A DNA stretch of 64,000 nucleotides from Anaerostipes sp. (GCA_028704435.1 JAQWFL010000010.1:24739-88738); one strand, 5' to 3'. Shown: positions 9,779 to 18,316, counted from the first letter of the stretch. Notes: generated from the sequence alone by a model not told the origin. Numbers and translations are program-made.

Positions 9779-10201
9779 TCATGTGCTACTCTCATTTCCC
9801 TGACTCACAATCATCGCTAAGGAACGTCTTTTCAACTGGTCATCTAACTGTCTTTGAATCTTCATAAGATTGGGATGAATCTTACACCCTCCCTCACACG
9901 TTGCACTTCGCTCACAATGATATCCTTCCTGCATACAGGCATTTATCCATCTAGATGCCTCCATTACAGTAATCAAATCATATAAACTTTTGTCTTCTAA
10001 GTTAATTCCTAGTCTACAGCCACCCTTAGCTCCTCTTGTCACTTCTACAAATCCTGCTTTTCTCAGTTTACGAATAGTTTTATATGCAAATTGCTGAGGA
10101 ATCATCTCTACTCCTGATATCTCGCTTACCGTCATTGATTTCTCTTCCGACAATATTCTTAATACTCTTAAAGCATAATCTACTTCCCTTGTAATCAGCA
10201 T
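9779..10201 (-). CDS. Rrf2-family transcriptional regulator with clustered cysteines
   Basis: A 140-residue winged-helix regulator of the IscR/NsrR/Rrf2 family. The DNA-binding part (about residues 1-65) includes the MIPQQFAYKTIRKLRKAG helix-turn-helix and the wing RGAKGGCRL. C89, C96, C102 and C106 cluster where IscR and NsrR hold their Fe-S cluster, so it probably senses O2, NO or iron-sulfur status. It is the first gene of the operon, 66 bases before the dehydrogenase fusion, and a palindrome covers the promoter, suggesting self-repression together with the two flavoproteins. The inducing signal is inferred. Confidence 0.9.
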   Translation of the reverse strand: MLITREVDYALRVLRILSEEKSMTVSEISGVEMIPQQFAYKTIRKLRKAGFVEVTRGAKGGCRLGINLEDKSLYDLITVMEASRWINACMQEGYHCERSATCEGGCKIHPNLMKIQRQLDDQLKRRSLAMIVSQGNESST

Positions 10202-10243
10202 CCTCGTTCCCCTTTATGTATTCCAATAATCTGTTCTATTTAT

Positions 10244-10282
10244 TGATATGATTATCATATCATTGTGGACTATTTTTGTCAA
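10244..10282 (-). promoter_or_regulatory. Rrf2-operon promoter with 19-bp palindromic operator
   Basis: TTGACA (10277-10282) and TATGAT (10254-10259) have a 17-base spacer. A perfect 19-bp palindrome, TGATATGATAATCATATCA, at 10244-10262 covers the -10 box. Its size and position suit a repressor dimer such as the adjacent Rrf2 protein. Confidence 0.75.
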
Positions 10283-10299
10283 GATTATATAGGGTATTT

Positions 10300-11769
10300 C
10301 TATTGCTTGTAATGACTTAAAAAATCTGCAATCTTACCCATAGCATCATCTAATACCCCAAGCTCTGGTAAATAGACTACACGGAAATGATCTGGCTCCT
10401 TCCAGTTAAACCCTCCCCCATGAATAATCAAGATTTTCTTTTCTTTTAATAAGTCTAATGCAAACTTTTCATCATCCACAATATTAAACTTTTTTGTATC
10501 CAGTTTTGGGAACATATAAAATGCTGCTTTTGGCTTTACAACACTAATTCCAGGTATATCCTTCAACGCATTGTATACATACTCTCTTTGCTCATATACA
10601 CGTCCTCCCGGAACTACATAATTCTCCACGCTTTGATTGCCCCAAAGTGCGGTCTGCACAATAGACTGGGCAGGAACATTAGAACACAGTCTCATATTGG
10701 ATAACATATCAATTCCTTGAATATAATCTTTTGCAATATCTTTATTTCCACTTAAGATCATCCATCCAATTCGATATCCTGCAACCATATGGGATTTAGA
10801 TAGTCCACTAAAGGTAACACAGAATAAATCTGGTGCCATAGATGCAATGGAAATATGTTCTTCCCCATCCATGACAAGACGGTCATAAATCTCATCTGAA
10901 AAAATAATCAAATGATTCTCTCTTGCAACATTTACAATCTCTTGTAACACTTCTGTTGGATATAACGCTCCTGTTGGATTGTTGGGATTAATAATAACAA
11001 TTGCCTTAGTGCGATTTGTGATTTTCTTTTTAATATCATCTATATCCGGATACCAGTTTGCCTCTTCATCACAAATATAATGAACTGCCTTTCCTCCTGC
11101 TAAGGTAGCACATGCTGTCCATAAAGGATAATCCGGTGACGGGATGAGAATCTCATCCCCATCATCTAATAATGCTGACATACATAAATTGATTAATTCG
11201 CTTACACCATTTCCAGTATAAATATCTTCCACAGACACATTGGGAATCTTCTTAATCTGGGCATACTGCATAATTGCTTTTCTGGCTGAAAATAATCCTT
11301 TGGATGTGGAATATCCTTCACAGTCAGCAAGCTGTTTACTCATATCATAGATAACTTCATCTGGTGTTGAAAATCCAAAAGGTGCTGGATTTCCAATGTT
11401 TAATTTTAGAATTCTTGTACCTGTCTCTTCCATTCTGTCTGCCTCTTCAACTACAGGACCTCTAACATCATATAATACATTGTCTAACTTTGAAGACTTT
11501 TTAATTGTTTTCATATTCTCTTCTCCTGGATTCTCTATTTGTAATTGGTTGCTCTCTCCTGTTAGCCACGCCTCTTCCACGCCTAATATATTAGCCAAAA
11601 AGAGTAGATTCTCCGCTCGTGGTACTGTCTTTCCACTGACATACTGACTCATATGACTTTTGCCAAGTTTAACGCCTTCTTCCTGAGCAGTTCTTACTAA
11701 ATCAACTTGCTTATATCTTTTTCTCTTCATTGCCTCTTTTAAACGATATGCAAATATATCTTTATCCAT
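10300..11769 (-). CDS. alaA: AlaA-type PLP aminotransferase with N-terminal XRE helix-turn-helix
   Basis: Alanine-synthesising glutamate-pyruvate aminotransferase, fold type I. From about residue 86 the sequence follows AlaA closely: KLDNVLYDVRGPV, LNIGNPAPFGF, NPNNPTGA, and the PLP lysine in FSGLSKSHMVAGYR. The first about 70 residues are a separate XRE DNA-binding domain (KQVDLVRTAQEEG, SHMSQYVSGKTVPRAENL), so the protein may bind DNA. The ATG at 11769 is chosen over the TTG at 11790 because GGAGG lies just upstream of it. A second ATG at 11514 begins the enzyme part and has its own AGGAG nine bases upstream, so a shorter enzyme-only form is possible. Confidence 0.9.
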   Translation of the reverse strand: MDKDIFAYRLKEAMKRKRYKQVDLVRTAQEEGVKLGKSHMSQYVSGKTVPRAENLLFLANILGVEEAWLTGESNQLQIENPGEENMKTIKKSSKLDNVLYDVRGPVVEEADRMEETGTRILKLNIGNPAPFGFSTPDEVIYDMSKQLADCEGYSTSKGLFSARKAIMQYAQIKKIPNVSVEDIYTGNGVSELINLCMSALLDDGDEILIPSPDYPLWTACATLAGGKAVHYICDEEANWYPDIDDIKKKITNRTKAIVIINPNNPTGALYPTEVLQEIVNVARENHLIIFSDEIYDRLVMDGEEHISIASMAPDLFCVTFSGLSKSHMVAGYRIGWMILSGNKDIAKDYIQGIDMLSNMRLCSNVPAQSIVQTALWGNQSVENYVVPGGRVYEQREYVYNALKDIPGISVVKPKAAFYMFPKLDTKKFNIVDDEKFALDLLKEKKILIIHGGGFNWKEPDHFRVVYLPELGVLDDAMGKIADFLSHYKQ

Positions 11770-11782
11770 TGTCTTCCTCCAT

Positions 11783-11861
11783 AAGTTCAATTTATATTCA
11801 AAAGTTCAATTTCTTTTTGCTATTTTCTATAGATTATACCACTTTTACATAGGCGGTTCAA
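11783..11861 (-). promoter_or_regulatory. Promoter of the XRE-aminotransferase gene with repeated TTGAAC boxes
   Basis: On the minus strand TTGAAC (11856-11861) and TATAAT (11833-11838) have a 17-base spacer. Two copies of AAATTGAACTT lie downstream (11802-11812 and 11783-11793) in the leader, 19 bases apart, and the -35 element has the same core. The repeats are plausible operator half-sites for the protein's own XRE domain; that role is inferred. Confidence 0.6.
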
Positions 11862-11901
11862 TAATTAGTTCATTTTCAGTTAAAGAAGTTTAATTTTACG
11901 C

Positions 11902-11933
11902 AAAAAAAGAGCAGATTCATTGAAATCTACTCT
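11902..11933 (-). terminator. Intrinsic terminator after the EIICBA gene
   Basis: A 10-bp stem (AGAGTAGATT / AATCTGCTCT with one wobble) followed in the minus direction by seven T. It closes the hexose PTS block. Confidence 0.8.
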
Positions 11934-11938
11934 TAAAA

Positions 11939-14050
11939 TTATTTTTTAACTAACATAACTTTCTTCTTTGCATCCATTTTTCCTGTTTTCTCAATGGTAA
12001 GCGAAGTAAAGTCCTCACTATTGCTCACAACAACAGGTGTAGTTAAGGAAAATCCTGCTTTCTTTATCTTATGGATATCAAAGGTTGCAATACGGTCTCC
12101 CACAAAAACTTTCATTCCTGGTTCTACCATAACATTATAATGTTCTCCATTTAACTTCACAGTATCCAGTCCCAGATGAATTAGAATCTCTGCTCCACCT
12201 TCTGAATTAATCCCAATAGCATGTTTGGTACTAAATACTACACTTATTGTTCCATTTACTGGAGCATATACAACTCCAGCTGCTGGTTCTACCGCAAATC
12301 CATCTCCTAACATTCCATTGGAAAACACATCATCCCTTACATCGTCAAGAGGAATTACCTTTCCCCTAATTGGATTGTGAACGGTCTCAATGTTAATATT
12401 TTCATCTCTTGGTATCTCAATCTTGTCAATGGAAATATGGTCTGCCAAAGTACTAGAAAGATAACTTTCCAAGTTAGACTTAAGTACCGTAACCTGTGGT
12501 CCATAAATAATCTGAACTCCATTTCCTTTTCGAATAATTCCTCTTGCACCACCGATATTTAGTGCATACTCACTGATACGCAACCCATTCTTTAAGGTAC
12601 ATCGAAGTCTCGTTGCACAGCAGTCCAAGTCTATAATATTACTCTTTCCACCTAATCCTGCAATCATATAAGCACATTTTTCTGCCTCTTCAATCTCTTC
12701 TGCTTCTTGATCTATTATAGTTTCATCCTGTCCTTGACAAAGTTCTTCTTTGGTAAAGTTTTTTTCTTCCTCTATTTCACCCCGTCCTGGCGTCTTTAAA
12801 TCAAATTTCTTAATAACACAAGAAAATAGTGCATAGTACACAACAAAATAAATGAGCCCAACTGGGATAAACATCATCCAATTTGTTTTTTCCTGTCCCT
12901 GCATCACACCAAATAAAAACATATCAATGACACCGCCTGAAAACGTCAGACCAACACATACTTTCAGCACATGCATTAACATATATGAAAGTCCAGCAAG
13001 CCCACAGTGAATTGCATACAATCCTGGTGCCAAGAATAGAAACGTAAATTCTAATGGTTCTGTGATTCCTGTTAATAAGGAAGTTAAAGCCGCTGATAAC
13101 AACAATCCTCCAACAGCTTTCCTCTTTTTAGACTCTGCACACCGATACATTGCAAGTGCTGCCCCAGGAAGTCCAAAAATCATAAGTGGAAACTTTCCTG
13201 TCATAAATCTTGTGGCTGACACTGCAAAATGTCCAGTTCCCGGATCCGCAAGTTGGGCAAAAAATATATTTTGTGCCCCTTCTATGGTCTTTCCTGCAAT
13301 TTCCATAGTTCCACCAAGAGAAGTCTGCCAAAACGGTAAGTAAAATACATGATGGAGACCAAAAGGTATCAATGCCCGTTCCATCACTCCATAAATAAAC
13401 GTACCAAAATACCCACTGACACGAACTACTTCTCCCACTGCATACATTCCATTTTGAATTGGCTGCCATATATAGAACATTAAAATTCCAACAAACACAT
13501 ATACCACCGTACATATAATCGGAACAAACCTAGTCCCTCCAAAAAAAGAAACTACTTCTGGCAGTTTTACCTTGTAGAAACGGTTATGAAGGGCTGCAAC
13601 ACCTAATCCAACAACGATTCCTCCAAAGACTCCCATTTGAAGAGATGTAATTCCCATAATAGAAACTGTTGCTCCTGTATGAAGAGCCTTTGCCCCTCCG
13701 TTGATTGCAATCATAGATCCAGTTGCTGTATTCATAATAAAAAAAGCGATGGCCCCAGACAAAGCTGCAACTTCCTTTTCTGCTTTCGCCATACCAATAG
13801 CAACACCCACTGCAAAAATAAGTGGCAAATTCTGAAATACAGCATTTCCACAATCTCCACATATTTTTAATATGGTATACGGAATTGTCCCAGGTCCCAT
13901 AATATTCATCAGATGATATTCATTTAACATATTTTCATTGGTAAAAGACTGTCCAATTCCCAGTAACAATCCTGCTACAGGTAGTATTGCAATAGGCAGC
14001 ATAAAAGAACGTCCTATTCGCTGAAAGATTTCAAAAATCTTATTCCTCAT
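11939..14050 (-). CDS. PTS glucose-class EIICBA permease
   Basis: Membrane sugar transporter of the glucose/N-acetylglucosamine PTS family that imports and phosphorylates its sugar. The EIIC channel (about residues 1-420, some ten membrane segments) contains GITEPLEFTFLF. EIIB (about 455-535) has the phospho-cysteine in LDCCATRLRC. EIIA (about 560-703) has the phospho-histidine in LIHLGLDTVKLNG. The start at 14050 follows AGGAG at seven bases and lies 23 bases after manA; the longer ORF would overlap manA without a ribosome site. Sequence alone does not separate glucose from maltose- or glucosamine-type substrates; the manA neighbour favours hexose use. Confidence 0.88.
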   Translation of the reverse strand: MRNKIFEIFQRIGRSFMLPIAILPVAGLLLGIGQSFTNENMLNEYHLMNIMGPGTIPYTILKICGDCGNAVFQNLPLIFAVGVAIGMAKAEKEVAALSGAIAFFIMNTATGSMIAINGGAKALHTGATVSIMGITSLQMGVFGGIVVGLGVAALHNRFYKVKLPEVVSFFGGTRFVPIICTVVYVFVGILMFYIWQPIQNGMYAVGEVVRVSGYFGTFIYGVMERALIPFGLHHVFYLPFWQTSLGGTMEIAGKTIEGAQNIFFAQLADPGTGHFAVSATRFMTGKFPLMIFGLPGAALAMYRCAESKKRKAVGGLLLSAALTSLLTGITEPLEFTFLFLAPGLYAIHCGLAGLSYMLMHVLKVCVGLTFSGGVIDMFLFGVMQGQEKTNWMMFIPVGLIYFVVYYALFSCVIKKFDLKTPGRGEIEEEKNFTKEELCQGQDETIIDQEAEEIEEAEKCAYMIAGLGGKSNIIDLDCCATRLRCTLKNGLRISEYALNIGGARGIIRKGNGVQIIYGPQVTVLKSNLESYLSSTLADHISIDKIEIPRDENINIETVHNPIRGKVIPLDDVRDDVFSNGMLGDGFAVEPAAGVVYAPVNGTISVVFSTKHAIGINSEGGAEILIHLGLDTVKLNGEHYNVMVEPGMKVFVGDRIATFDIHKIKKAGFSLTTPVVVSNSEDFTSLTIEKTGKMDAKKKVMLVKK

Positions 14051-14072
14051 ACACTCTCCTAAATCAGTTCTC

Positions 14073-15008
14073 TTAAAGTGTTGCAATCATTACGTGCATA
14101 CATCCATCAAATACAACCTTTTGCTGATCTGAACATACGATAAAATGCTCTCCTTTGGCAACGTCCATATGATTCATAGTTCCATTGCCATCAATAATAC
14201 TTACCATCTGAAATGGTGCATCATTTACAATTGTATTCTCTCCATTTAATTTGTAGCTGTCCACTTTAAAATACTCACTCTTAATATACTCTGTCTTTGT
14301 TCCATGTTCCAATGTCTCAGTAACATAGTTATCACTCTTTGCTTCTGCAGCTGGTATCGTTGTCACATCAATGGACTGCTGCACATGAAGCTGCCTTTCA
14401 TTTCCATCTGCATCTTTTCTATGGTAATCATACACTCGATATGTAATATCTGAAGATTGCTGTGCCTCATAGATAAGGGAACCACTGCAGATTGCATGTA
14501 ATGTTCCTGATGGAATATAGAAAAAATCTCCTTCACTTACCTGAAATGAATTCAAAAGATGATCATAATCATCTTCTTCAATTGCCTTTACGAATTCATC
14601 TTTTGTTTTTGCATGATGTCCCATAACCATCTTTGTTCCTTCATCTGCCTGTAATACATACCAGCATTCTGTTTTTCCCAAAGAATTCTCATGTTTTTTT
14701 GCATAATCATCGCCAGGATGGACTTGCACTGATAAATCATTCTTTGCATCTATAATCTTAACAAGAAGAGGAAACTCGGTTCCCTGAACATTACCAAATA
14801 ACTCTTTGTGATTTTCAAATACCCAGGATAAAGTTTTCCCTGCAAACTCTCCATCTGCAATTTTACAATCCCCATTCTTATGTGCAGAAATTGCCCAACA
14901 CTCTCCTGTATGGTCGCTTGGAATATTGTACCCATAAACATCTCTTAGTTTATGTCCACCCCAAATCATCTCCTTAAACACTGGATCCATCTTTAAAATA
15001 TGTCCCAT
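14073..15008 (-). CDS. manA: Mannose-6-phosphate isomerase, class I
   Basis: Cytoplasmic zinc enzyme converting mannose 6-phosphate to fructose 6-phosphate, which links the mannose PTS to glycolysis. It has 311 residues, the short form seen in Firmicutes. The cupin core shows VQVHPGDDYA (zinc-binding histidine region), KTECWYVL and FFYIPSGTLHAICSG. It lies 12 bases from the DUF956 gene and just before the EIICBA gene, matching its role in mannose use. Confidence 0.95.
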   Translation of the reverse strand: MGHILKMDPVFKEMIWGGHKLRDVYGYNIPSDHTGECWAISAHKNGDCKIADGEFAGKTLSWVFENHKELFGNVQGTEFPLLVKIIDAKNDLSVQVHPGDDYAKKHENSLGKTECWYVLQADEGTKMVMGHHAKTKDEFVKAIEEDDYDHLLNSFQVSEGDFFYIPSGTLHAICSGSLIYEAQQSSDITYRVYDYHRKDADGNERQLHVQQSIDVTTIPAAEAKSDNYVTETLEHGTKTEYIKSEYFKVDSYKLNGENTIVNDAPFQMVSIIDGNGTMNHMDVAKGEHFIVCSDQQKVVFDGCMHVMIATL

Positions 15009-15020
15009 AACAACCTCCTT

Positions 15021-15398
15021 TTATTTATCTTTTTTGAATACTCCGGTTACTTTTCTCTTTAAAACTTGGAAGAAGCTTAGAGATCTCACCATATGATCTG
15101 CTGCAACATATTTACTAATTGCACGTAATACCTCAATTGGTTTTTTCGATGAAAAAGAAAAATCTCCATTCTTCTTTGTTCTCAATGCATATCTTGGAAT
15201 ATGTTTTCCACCAAACATAACAGAAGCAAGAACATAATCTACTTCTTCCCATGGGATTTGAATAAAATCCTCCACATTTCTATCATTAAAAAATTCAAAT
15301 CCTTTATCTCCAATCATAATCTTCCCATATGTAGTAAGTCCATGATATGAAGTTCCGTCAATTACATAGTCTACTTTTGTGTTAATTGATTGAGCCAT
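15021..15398 (-). CDS. DUF956 family protein (ManO type)
   Basis: A 125-residue cytoplasmic protein of the DUF956 family, which accompanies mannose-class PTS operons in Firmicutes; its biochemical role is not established and a regulatory part in PTS expression has been proposed. The sequence is single-domain, ends in a basic tail and has no membrane segment. The start at 15398 (MAQSINTK) follows AGAGG at suitable spacing; the 19 extra residues of the longer ORF run into a hairpin. It sits after manXYZ, separated by a terminator, and before manA. Confidence 0.85.
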   Translation of the reverse strand: MAQSINTKVDYVIDGTSYHGLTTYGKIMIGDKGFEFFNDRNVEDFIQIPWEEVDYVLASVMFGGKHIPRYALRTKKNGDFSFSSKKPIEVLRAISKYVAADHMVRSLSFFQVLKRKVTGVFKKDK

Positions 15399-15432
15399 AA
15401 TTATACCTCTCTTATTTTTTATTCTTTTTTCC

Positions 15433-15468
15433 ATCTGTATGAAAACTGCGTACAATTTTCATACAGAT
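15433..15468 (-). repeat. 13-bp inverted repeat in the manZ-DUF956 spacer
   Basis: A perfect ATCTGTATGAAAA / TTTTCATACAGAT stem with a 10-base loop, directly downstream of the manZ terminator and before the DUF956 ribosome site. It lacks a T run in the transcription direction, so an mRNA processing or stability element, or an operator, is likelier than a terminator. Confidence 0.6.
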
Positions 15469-15499
15469 AAAAAAAAGCCCGGAAAAAAATTCCGAACTT
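15469..15499 (-). terminator. Intrinsic terminator after manZ
   Basis: A 7-bp stem (AGTTCGG / CCGGGCT, wobbles included) with a T-rich loop and a following run of seven or eight T on the minus strand. It probably reduces readthrough from manXYZ into the DUF956-manA-EIICBA genes. Confidence 0.7.
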
Positions 15500-15511
15500 T
15501 TTTCATTTAGA

Positions 15512-16423
15512 TTATAACAAACCTACAAGGTGTCCTGCAATACCTACAATAAATAATGCTAAGATAATTACGATTGGAGAAACGTTCTTCTTCAATAACC
15601 ACATGCAGAATAATGTTAATAATAATGGAACCAATCCAGGAATTAATGAATCTAAGTTGTTTTGTAAAGTTGTAACTTTAGTTGCTGACAAAGATAATCC
15701 TGAAGCATATTGGTTAAATGCTGCTTCTAATCCTTTTGCTCCTGCTGGAAGTTTAGCCCAGTCAATGAAAGCTCCATCACTTAATTGAACTTTAGATACA
15801 ACTGGTTGGAAGCTAATTGATACCCAACGTTGAACTAATGATCCAAGGATGAACATACCAAGGATAGATGCTCCCTTTGTAACCTTTTGTAACAATCCAC
15901 CAGATAAATCTTCTGTGATTGCTGATCCTGCTTTGTAACCAAATTCTTGTGTATACCAAATGAATCCCCAACGAATTACATTCCATAATACGAAGAAAAG
16001 AATAGGTCCAAGAATATTTCCTGTTAATGCTAAAGATGCTCCTAAAGCTCCTAAGATTGGACGTACTGTAAACCAGAATACTGGATCTCCAACACCTGCT
16101 AAAGGTCCCATCATACCAATCTTAACACCCTGAATTGCTGCATCGTCTACTTCTGCACCATTGGCACGTTCTTCTTCTAATGCCAATGTAACACCAACAA
16201 CTGGTGCTGCTACATATGGATGTGTATTAAAGAATTCTAGATGACGCTTTAATGCTGCCACTCTGTCTTCTTGTGTTTTATATAATTTCTTGATAGCTGG
16301 AATCATTGCATAACACCAACCACCATTTTGCATACGCTCATAGTTCCATGAACCTTGAAGGAAGGTAGAACGCCATGCAACGGATAATCGATCCTTCTTA
16401 CTTAATGTAATTTTATCTGCCAT
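15512..16423 (-). CDS. manZ: PTS mannose-class EIID component
   Basis: Membrane subunit of the mannose-family PTS, which works with EIIC to move mannose, glucose or related hexoses across the membrane. Its 303 residues begin with a cytoplasmic stretch (WRSTFLQGSWNYERMQNGGWCYAMIPAIKKLY) diagnostic for EIID, followed by GVKIGMMGPLAGVGDPVFW and several C-terminal membrane segments. It follows manY by 15 bases. Confidence 0.95.
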   Translation of the reverse strand: MADKITLSKKDRLSVAWRSTFLQGSWNYERMQNGGWCYAMIPAIKKLYKTQEDRVAALKRHLEFFNTHPYVAAPVVGVTLALEEERANGAEVDDAAIQGVKIGMMGPLAGVGDPVFWFTVRPILGALGASLALTGNILGPILFFVLWNVIRWGFIWYTQEFGYKAGSAITEDLSGGLLQKVTKGASILGMFILGSLVQRWVSISFQPVVSKVQLSDGAFIDWAKLPAGAKGLEAAFNQYASGLSLSATKVTTLQNNLDSLIPGLVPLLLTLFCMWLLKKNVSPIVIILALFIVGIAGHLVGLL

Positions 16424-16438
16424 TTTTCTTACCTCCTT

Positions 16439-17239
16439 CTAATAATTATTTAAAATATCACCTAATGGGTCGCCAGTATTGCTACCTCCACCATTAGAAG
16501 AACCACTGTTTTCTGATAATGTTAAATAGATTAATGCTAGTGTCACACCGATTGCACCTAATGCGATTAATGTTAAATCAGCAAGTGCTGCTAATACAAA
16601 ACCAAGTGCAAAGAATGGCCATACTTCTTTTGTTGCCATCATGTTAATAACCATTGCATAACCAACAGCTACTACCATTCCACCACCGATTGCCATACCA
16701 TCTGTTAACCAAGCTGGCATAGATTGTAAGAAATCTTGTACTGTCTTAGCTGGGATAACTAAAAGTGCTGCTGCTGGAATCGCAATACGGATACCTTGTA
16801 AGCAAATTGCAATAATATGCCAAAGTTCTACACCTTTAAAGTTACATTTTTCAGCTGCTGCATCCATTCTATGAACACATGCTACAGATAATGTACGTAC
16901 TACCATTGTTAAGAATAATCCTGCTACTGCTAGTGGAATTGCCACTGCGATAGCTGTACTTACTCCTGCTTTTCCTTGTCCACCTAGGACTAAGATAATA
17001 GCAGATGCTACAGATGCTAACGCTGCATCTGGTGCAACGGCTGCACCGATGTTAGCCCATCCTAAAGCGATCATCTGAAGACTACCACCAAGGATAATAC
17101 CTGCTTCTAAGTTACCTGTTACTAGCCCGATTAGTGTACACGCCACTAATGGTTGATGGAATTGCCATTGGTCTAATACTCCTTCCATCCCAGCTAAAAA
17201 GGCAACTATAACAACTAATACCATTGAAATAACTGACAT
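16439..17239 (-). CDS. manY: PTS mannose-class EIIC component
   Basis: Integral membrane channel subunit of the mannose-family PTS, 266 residues, mostly hydrophobic with about seven to eight segments. GVLDQWQFHQPLVACTLIG and IILGGSLQMIALGWANIGAAVAPDAA are the conserved EIIC regions. The C-terminus ends in a glycine/serine-rich tail (SGSSNGGGSNTGD) longer than in many homologues. Operon position is between manX and manZ. Confidence 0.95.
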   Translation of the reverse strand: MSVISMVLVVIVAFLAGMEGVLDQWQFHQPLVACTLIGLVTGNLEAGIILGGSLQMIALGWANIGAAVAPDAALASVASAIILVLGGQGKAGVSTAIAVAIPLAVAGLFLTMVVRTLSVACVHRMDAAAEKCNFKGVELWHIIAICLQGIRIAIPAAALLVIPAKTVQDFLQSMPAWLTDGMAIGGGMVVAVGYAMVINMMATKEVWPFFALGFVLAALADLTLIALGAIGVTLALIYLTLSENSGSSNGGGSNTGDPLGDILNNY

Positions 17240-17262
17240 TATAATTCCTCCTCTTTTTTAAG

Positions 17263-18246
17263 CTATTTTAATTCAGCTCTTGCTTTATTCACAATATTTT
17301 CCATGTTCTCTTTTGAATCTGTTGGTACTTTACGAACGTCAAAAGAAATTCCTTTTTCTTTTAACTTATCAAATGTTGCAACATCTTCTTTTCCTAATGA
17401 GATTACTTTGTTAACAGCAACTTTTCCTTTAGAATGTGCCATAGAACCTACATTAATTTCCTTAATTGCGACTCCACCTTCGATTGCTTTTAATGCATCT
17501 TGAGGTGTCTCAAAAAGTAACAATGCTTTTGTATCTCCAAAACGTGGATCCTTTGCTACTTCAATCATTTTATTGATTGGAACAACGTTTGCACGTACTC
17601 CTGGAGGCGCTGCCTCTTGGATTAACTTCTTACGAAGATCATCATGAGCCACTGCATCTGAAACAACGATAATACGCGTTGGATGTGTCGTCTTAGTCCA
17701 GGCTGTTGCGACTTGACCATGCAATAATCTTGAATCAATACGAGCTAATACATACTCAATCTTTCCATCTCCTAATACTGTTCCTTCTGGAATAGCCCCC
17801 TGAGGTGCTGCTGCAGCTTGTGCTGCTGGTGCGGCAGTTGCAGGTGCTAAACTGTCTGGAGTTACAGAAACCCCGTCCTTTGCACTTGTAATGATTTGTG
17901 ACGCAACTTCGTGAGCTGTCTCTGCTCCCATGCGTGCTCCATATGCTTCAAGAAGCATTGGTAAGTTCAAACCAGCAACAATTGCCCATTTGTCCTCATG
18001 TCCATCAATCAACCCATTTGCTTGATTGTATGGAGTTCCACCTTTTAGATCAACCATAAACAACACTTGTTCTGGATCATCAAATGAAGCGATTGCTTCT
18101 TCCATCTTTGCTTTGATGTCATTTGGTCCTTCACTTGGTTGCAATGTAACGGCTTTTACATTGGGTTGGTCTCCGAAAATCATGGATCCTGACTGTAAAA
18201 TTCCAGTCGCGAAATCTCCATGTGTAGCAAGAATAATTCCTACCAT
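17263..18246 (-). CDS. manX: PTS mannose-class EIIAB component
   Basis: Cytoplasmic phosphotransfer subunit of the mannose-family PTS. EIIA (about residues 1-130) carries the phospho-histidine in IILATHGDFATG. An Ala/Pro-rich linker (about 140-160, SLAPATAAPAAQAAAAPQ) leads to EIIB (about 165-327) with its phospho-histidine in RIDSRLLHGQVATAW. The start at 18246 has AGGAGG seven bases upstream; the ATG two codons earlier is too close to it. Expression should depend on the RAT/terminator leader just upstream. Confidence 0.95.
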   Translation of the reverse strand: MVGIILATHGDFATGILQSGSMIFGDQPNVKAVTLQPSEGPNDIKAKMEEAIASFDDPEQVLFMVDLKGGTPYNQANGLIDGHEDKWAIVAGLNLPMLLEAYGARMGAETAHEVASQIITSAKDGVSVTPDSLAPATAAPAAQAAAAPQGAIPEGTVLGDGKIEYVLARIDSRLLHGQVATAWTKTTHPTRIIVVSDAVAHDDLRKKLIQEAAPPGVRANVVPINKMIEVAKDPRFGDTKALLLFETPQDALKAIEGGVAIKEINVGSMAHSKGKVAVNKVISLGKEDVATFDKLKEKGISFDVRKVPTDSKENMENIVNKARAELK

Positions 18247-18316
18247 TTTCATTCCTCCTTTTCTCTTTCTAAGCTTTTATCTTTTTCACAAGAATCTCTA
18301 CGAGTTTCTCATATAT

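Noticed and set aside
13128..13862. Cys/Trp/Tyr-rich ORFs overlapping the EIICBA gene on the same strand in other frames, with an antisense one opposite
   Set aside because: Their composition is that of a frame-shifted membrane protein gene; no ribosome site and full overlap with a clear EIIC domain.
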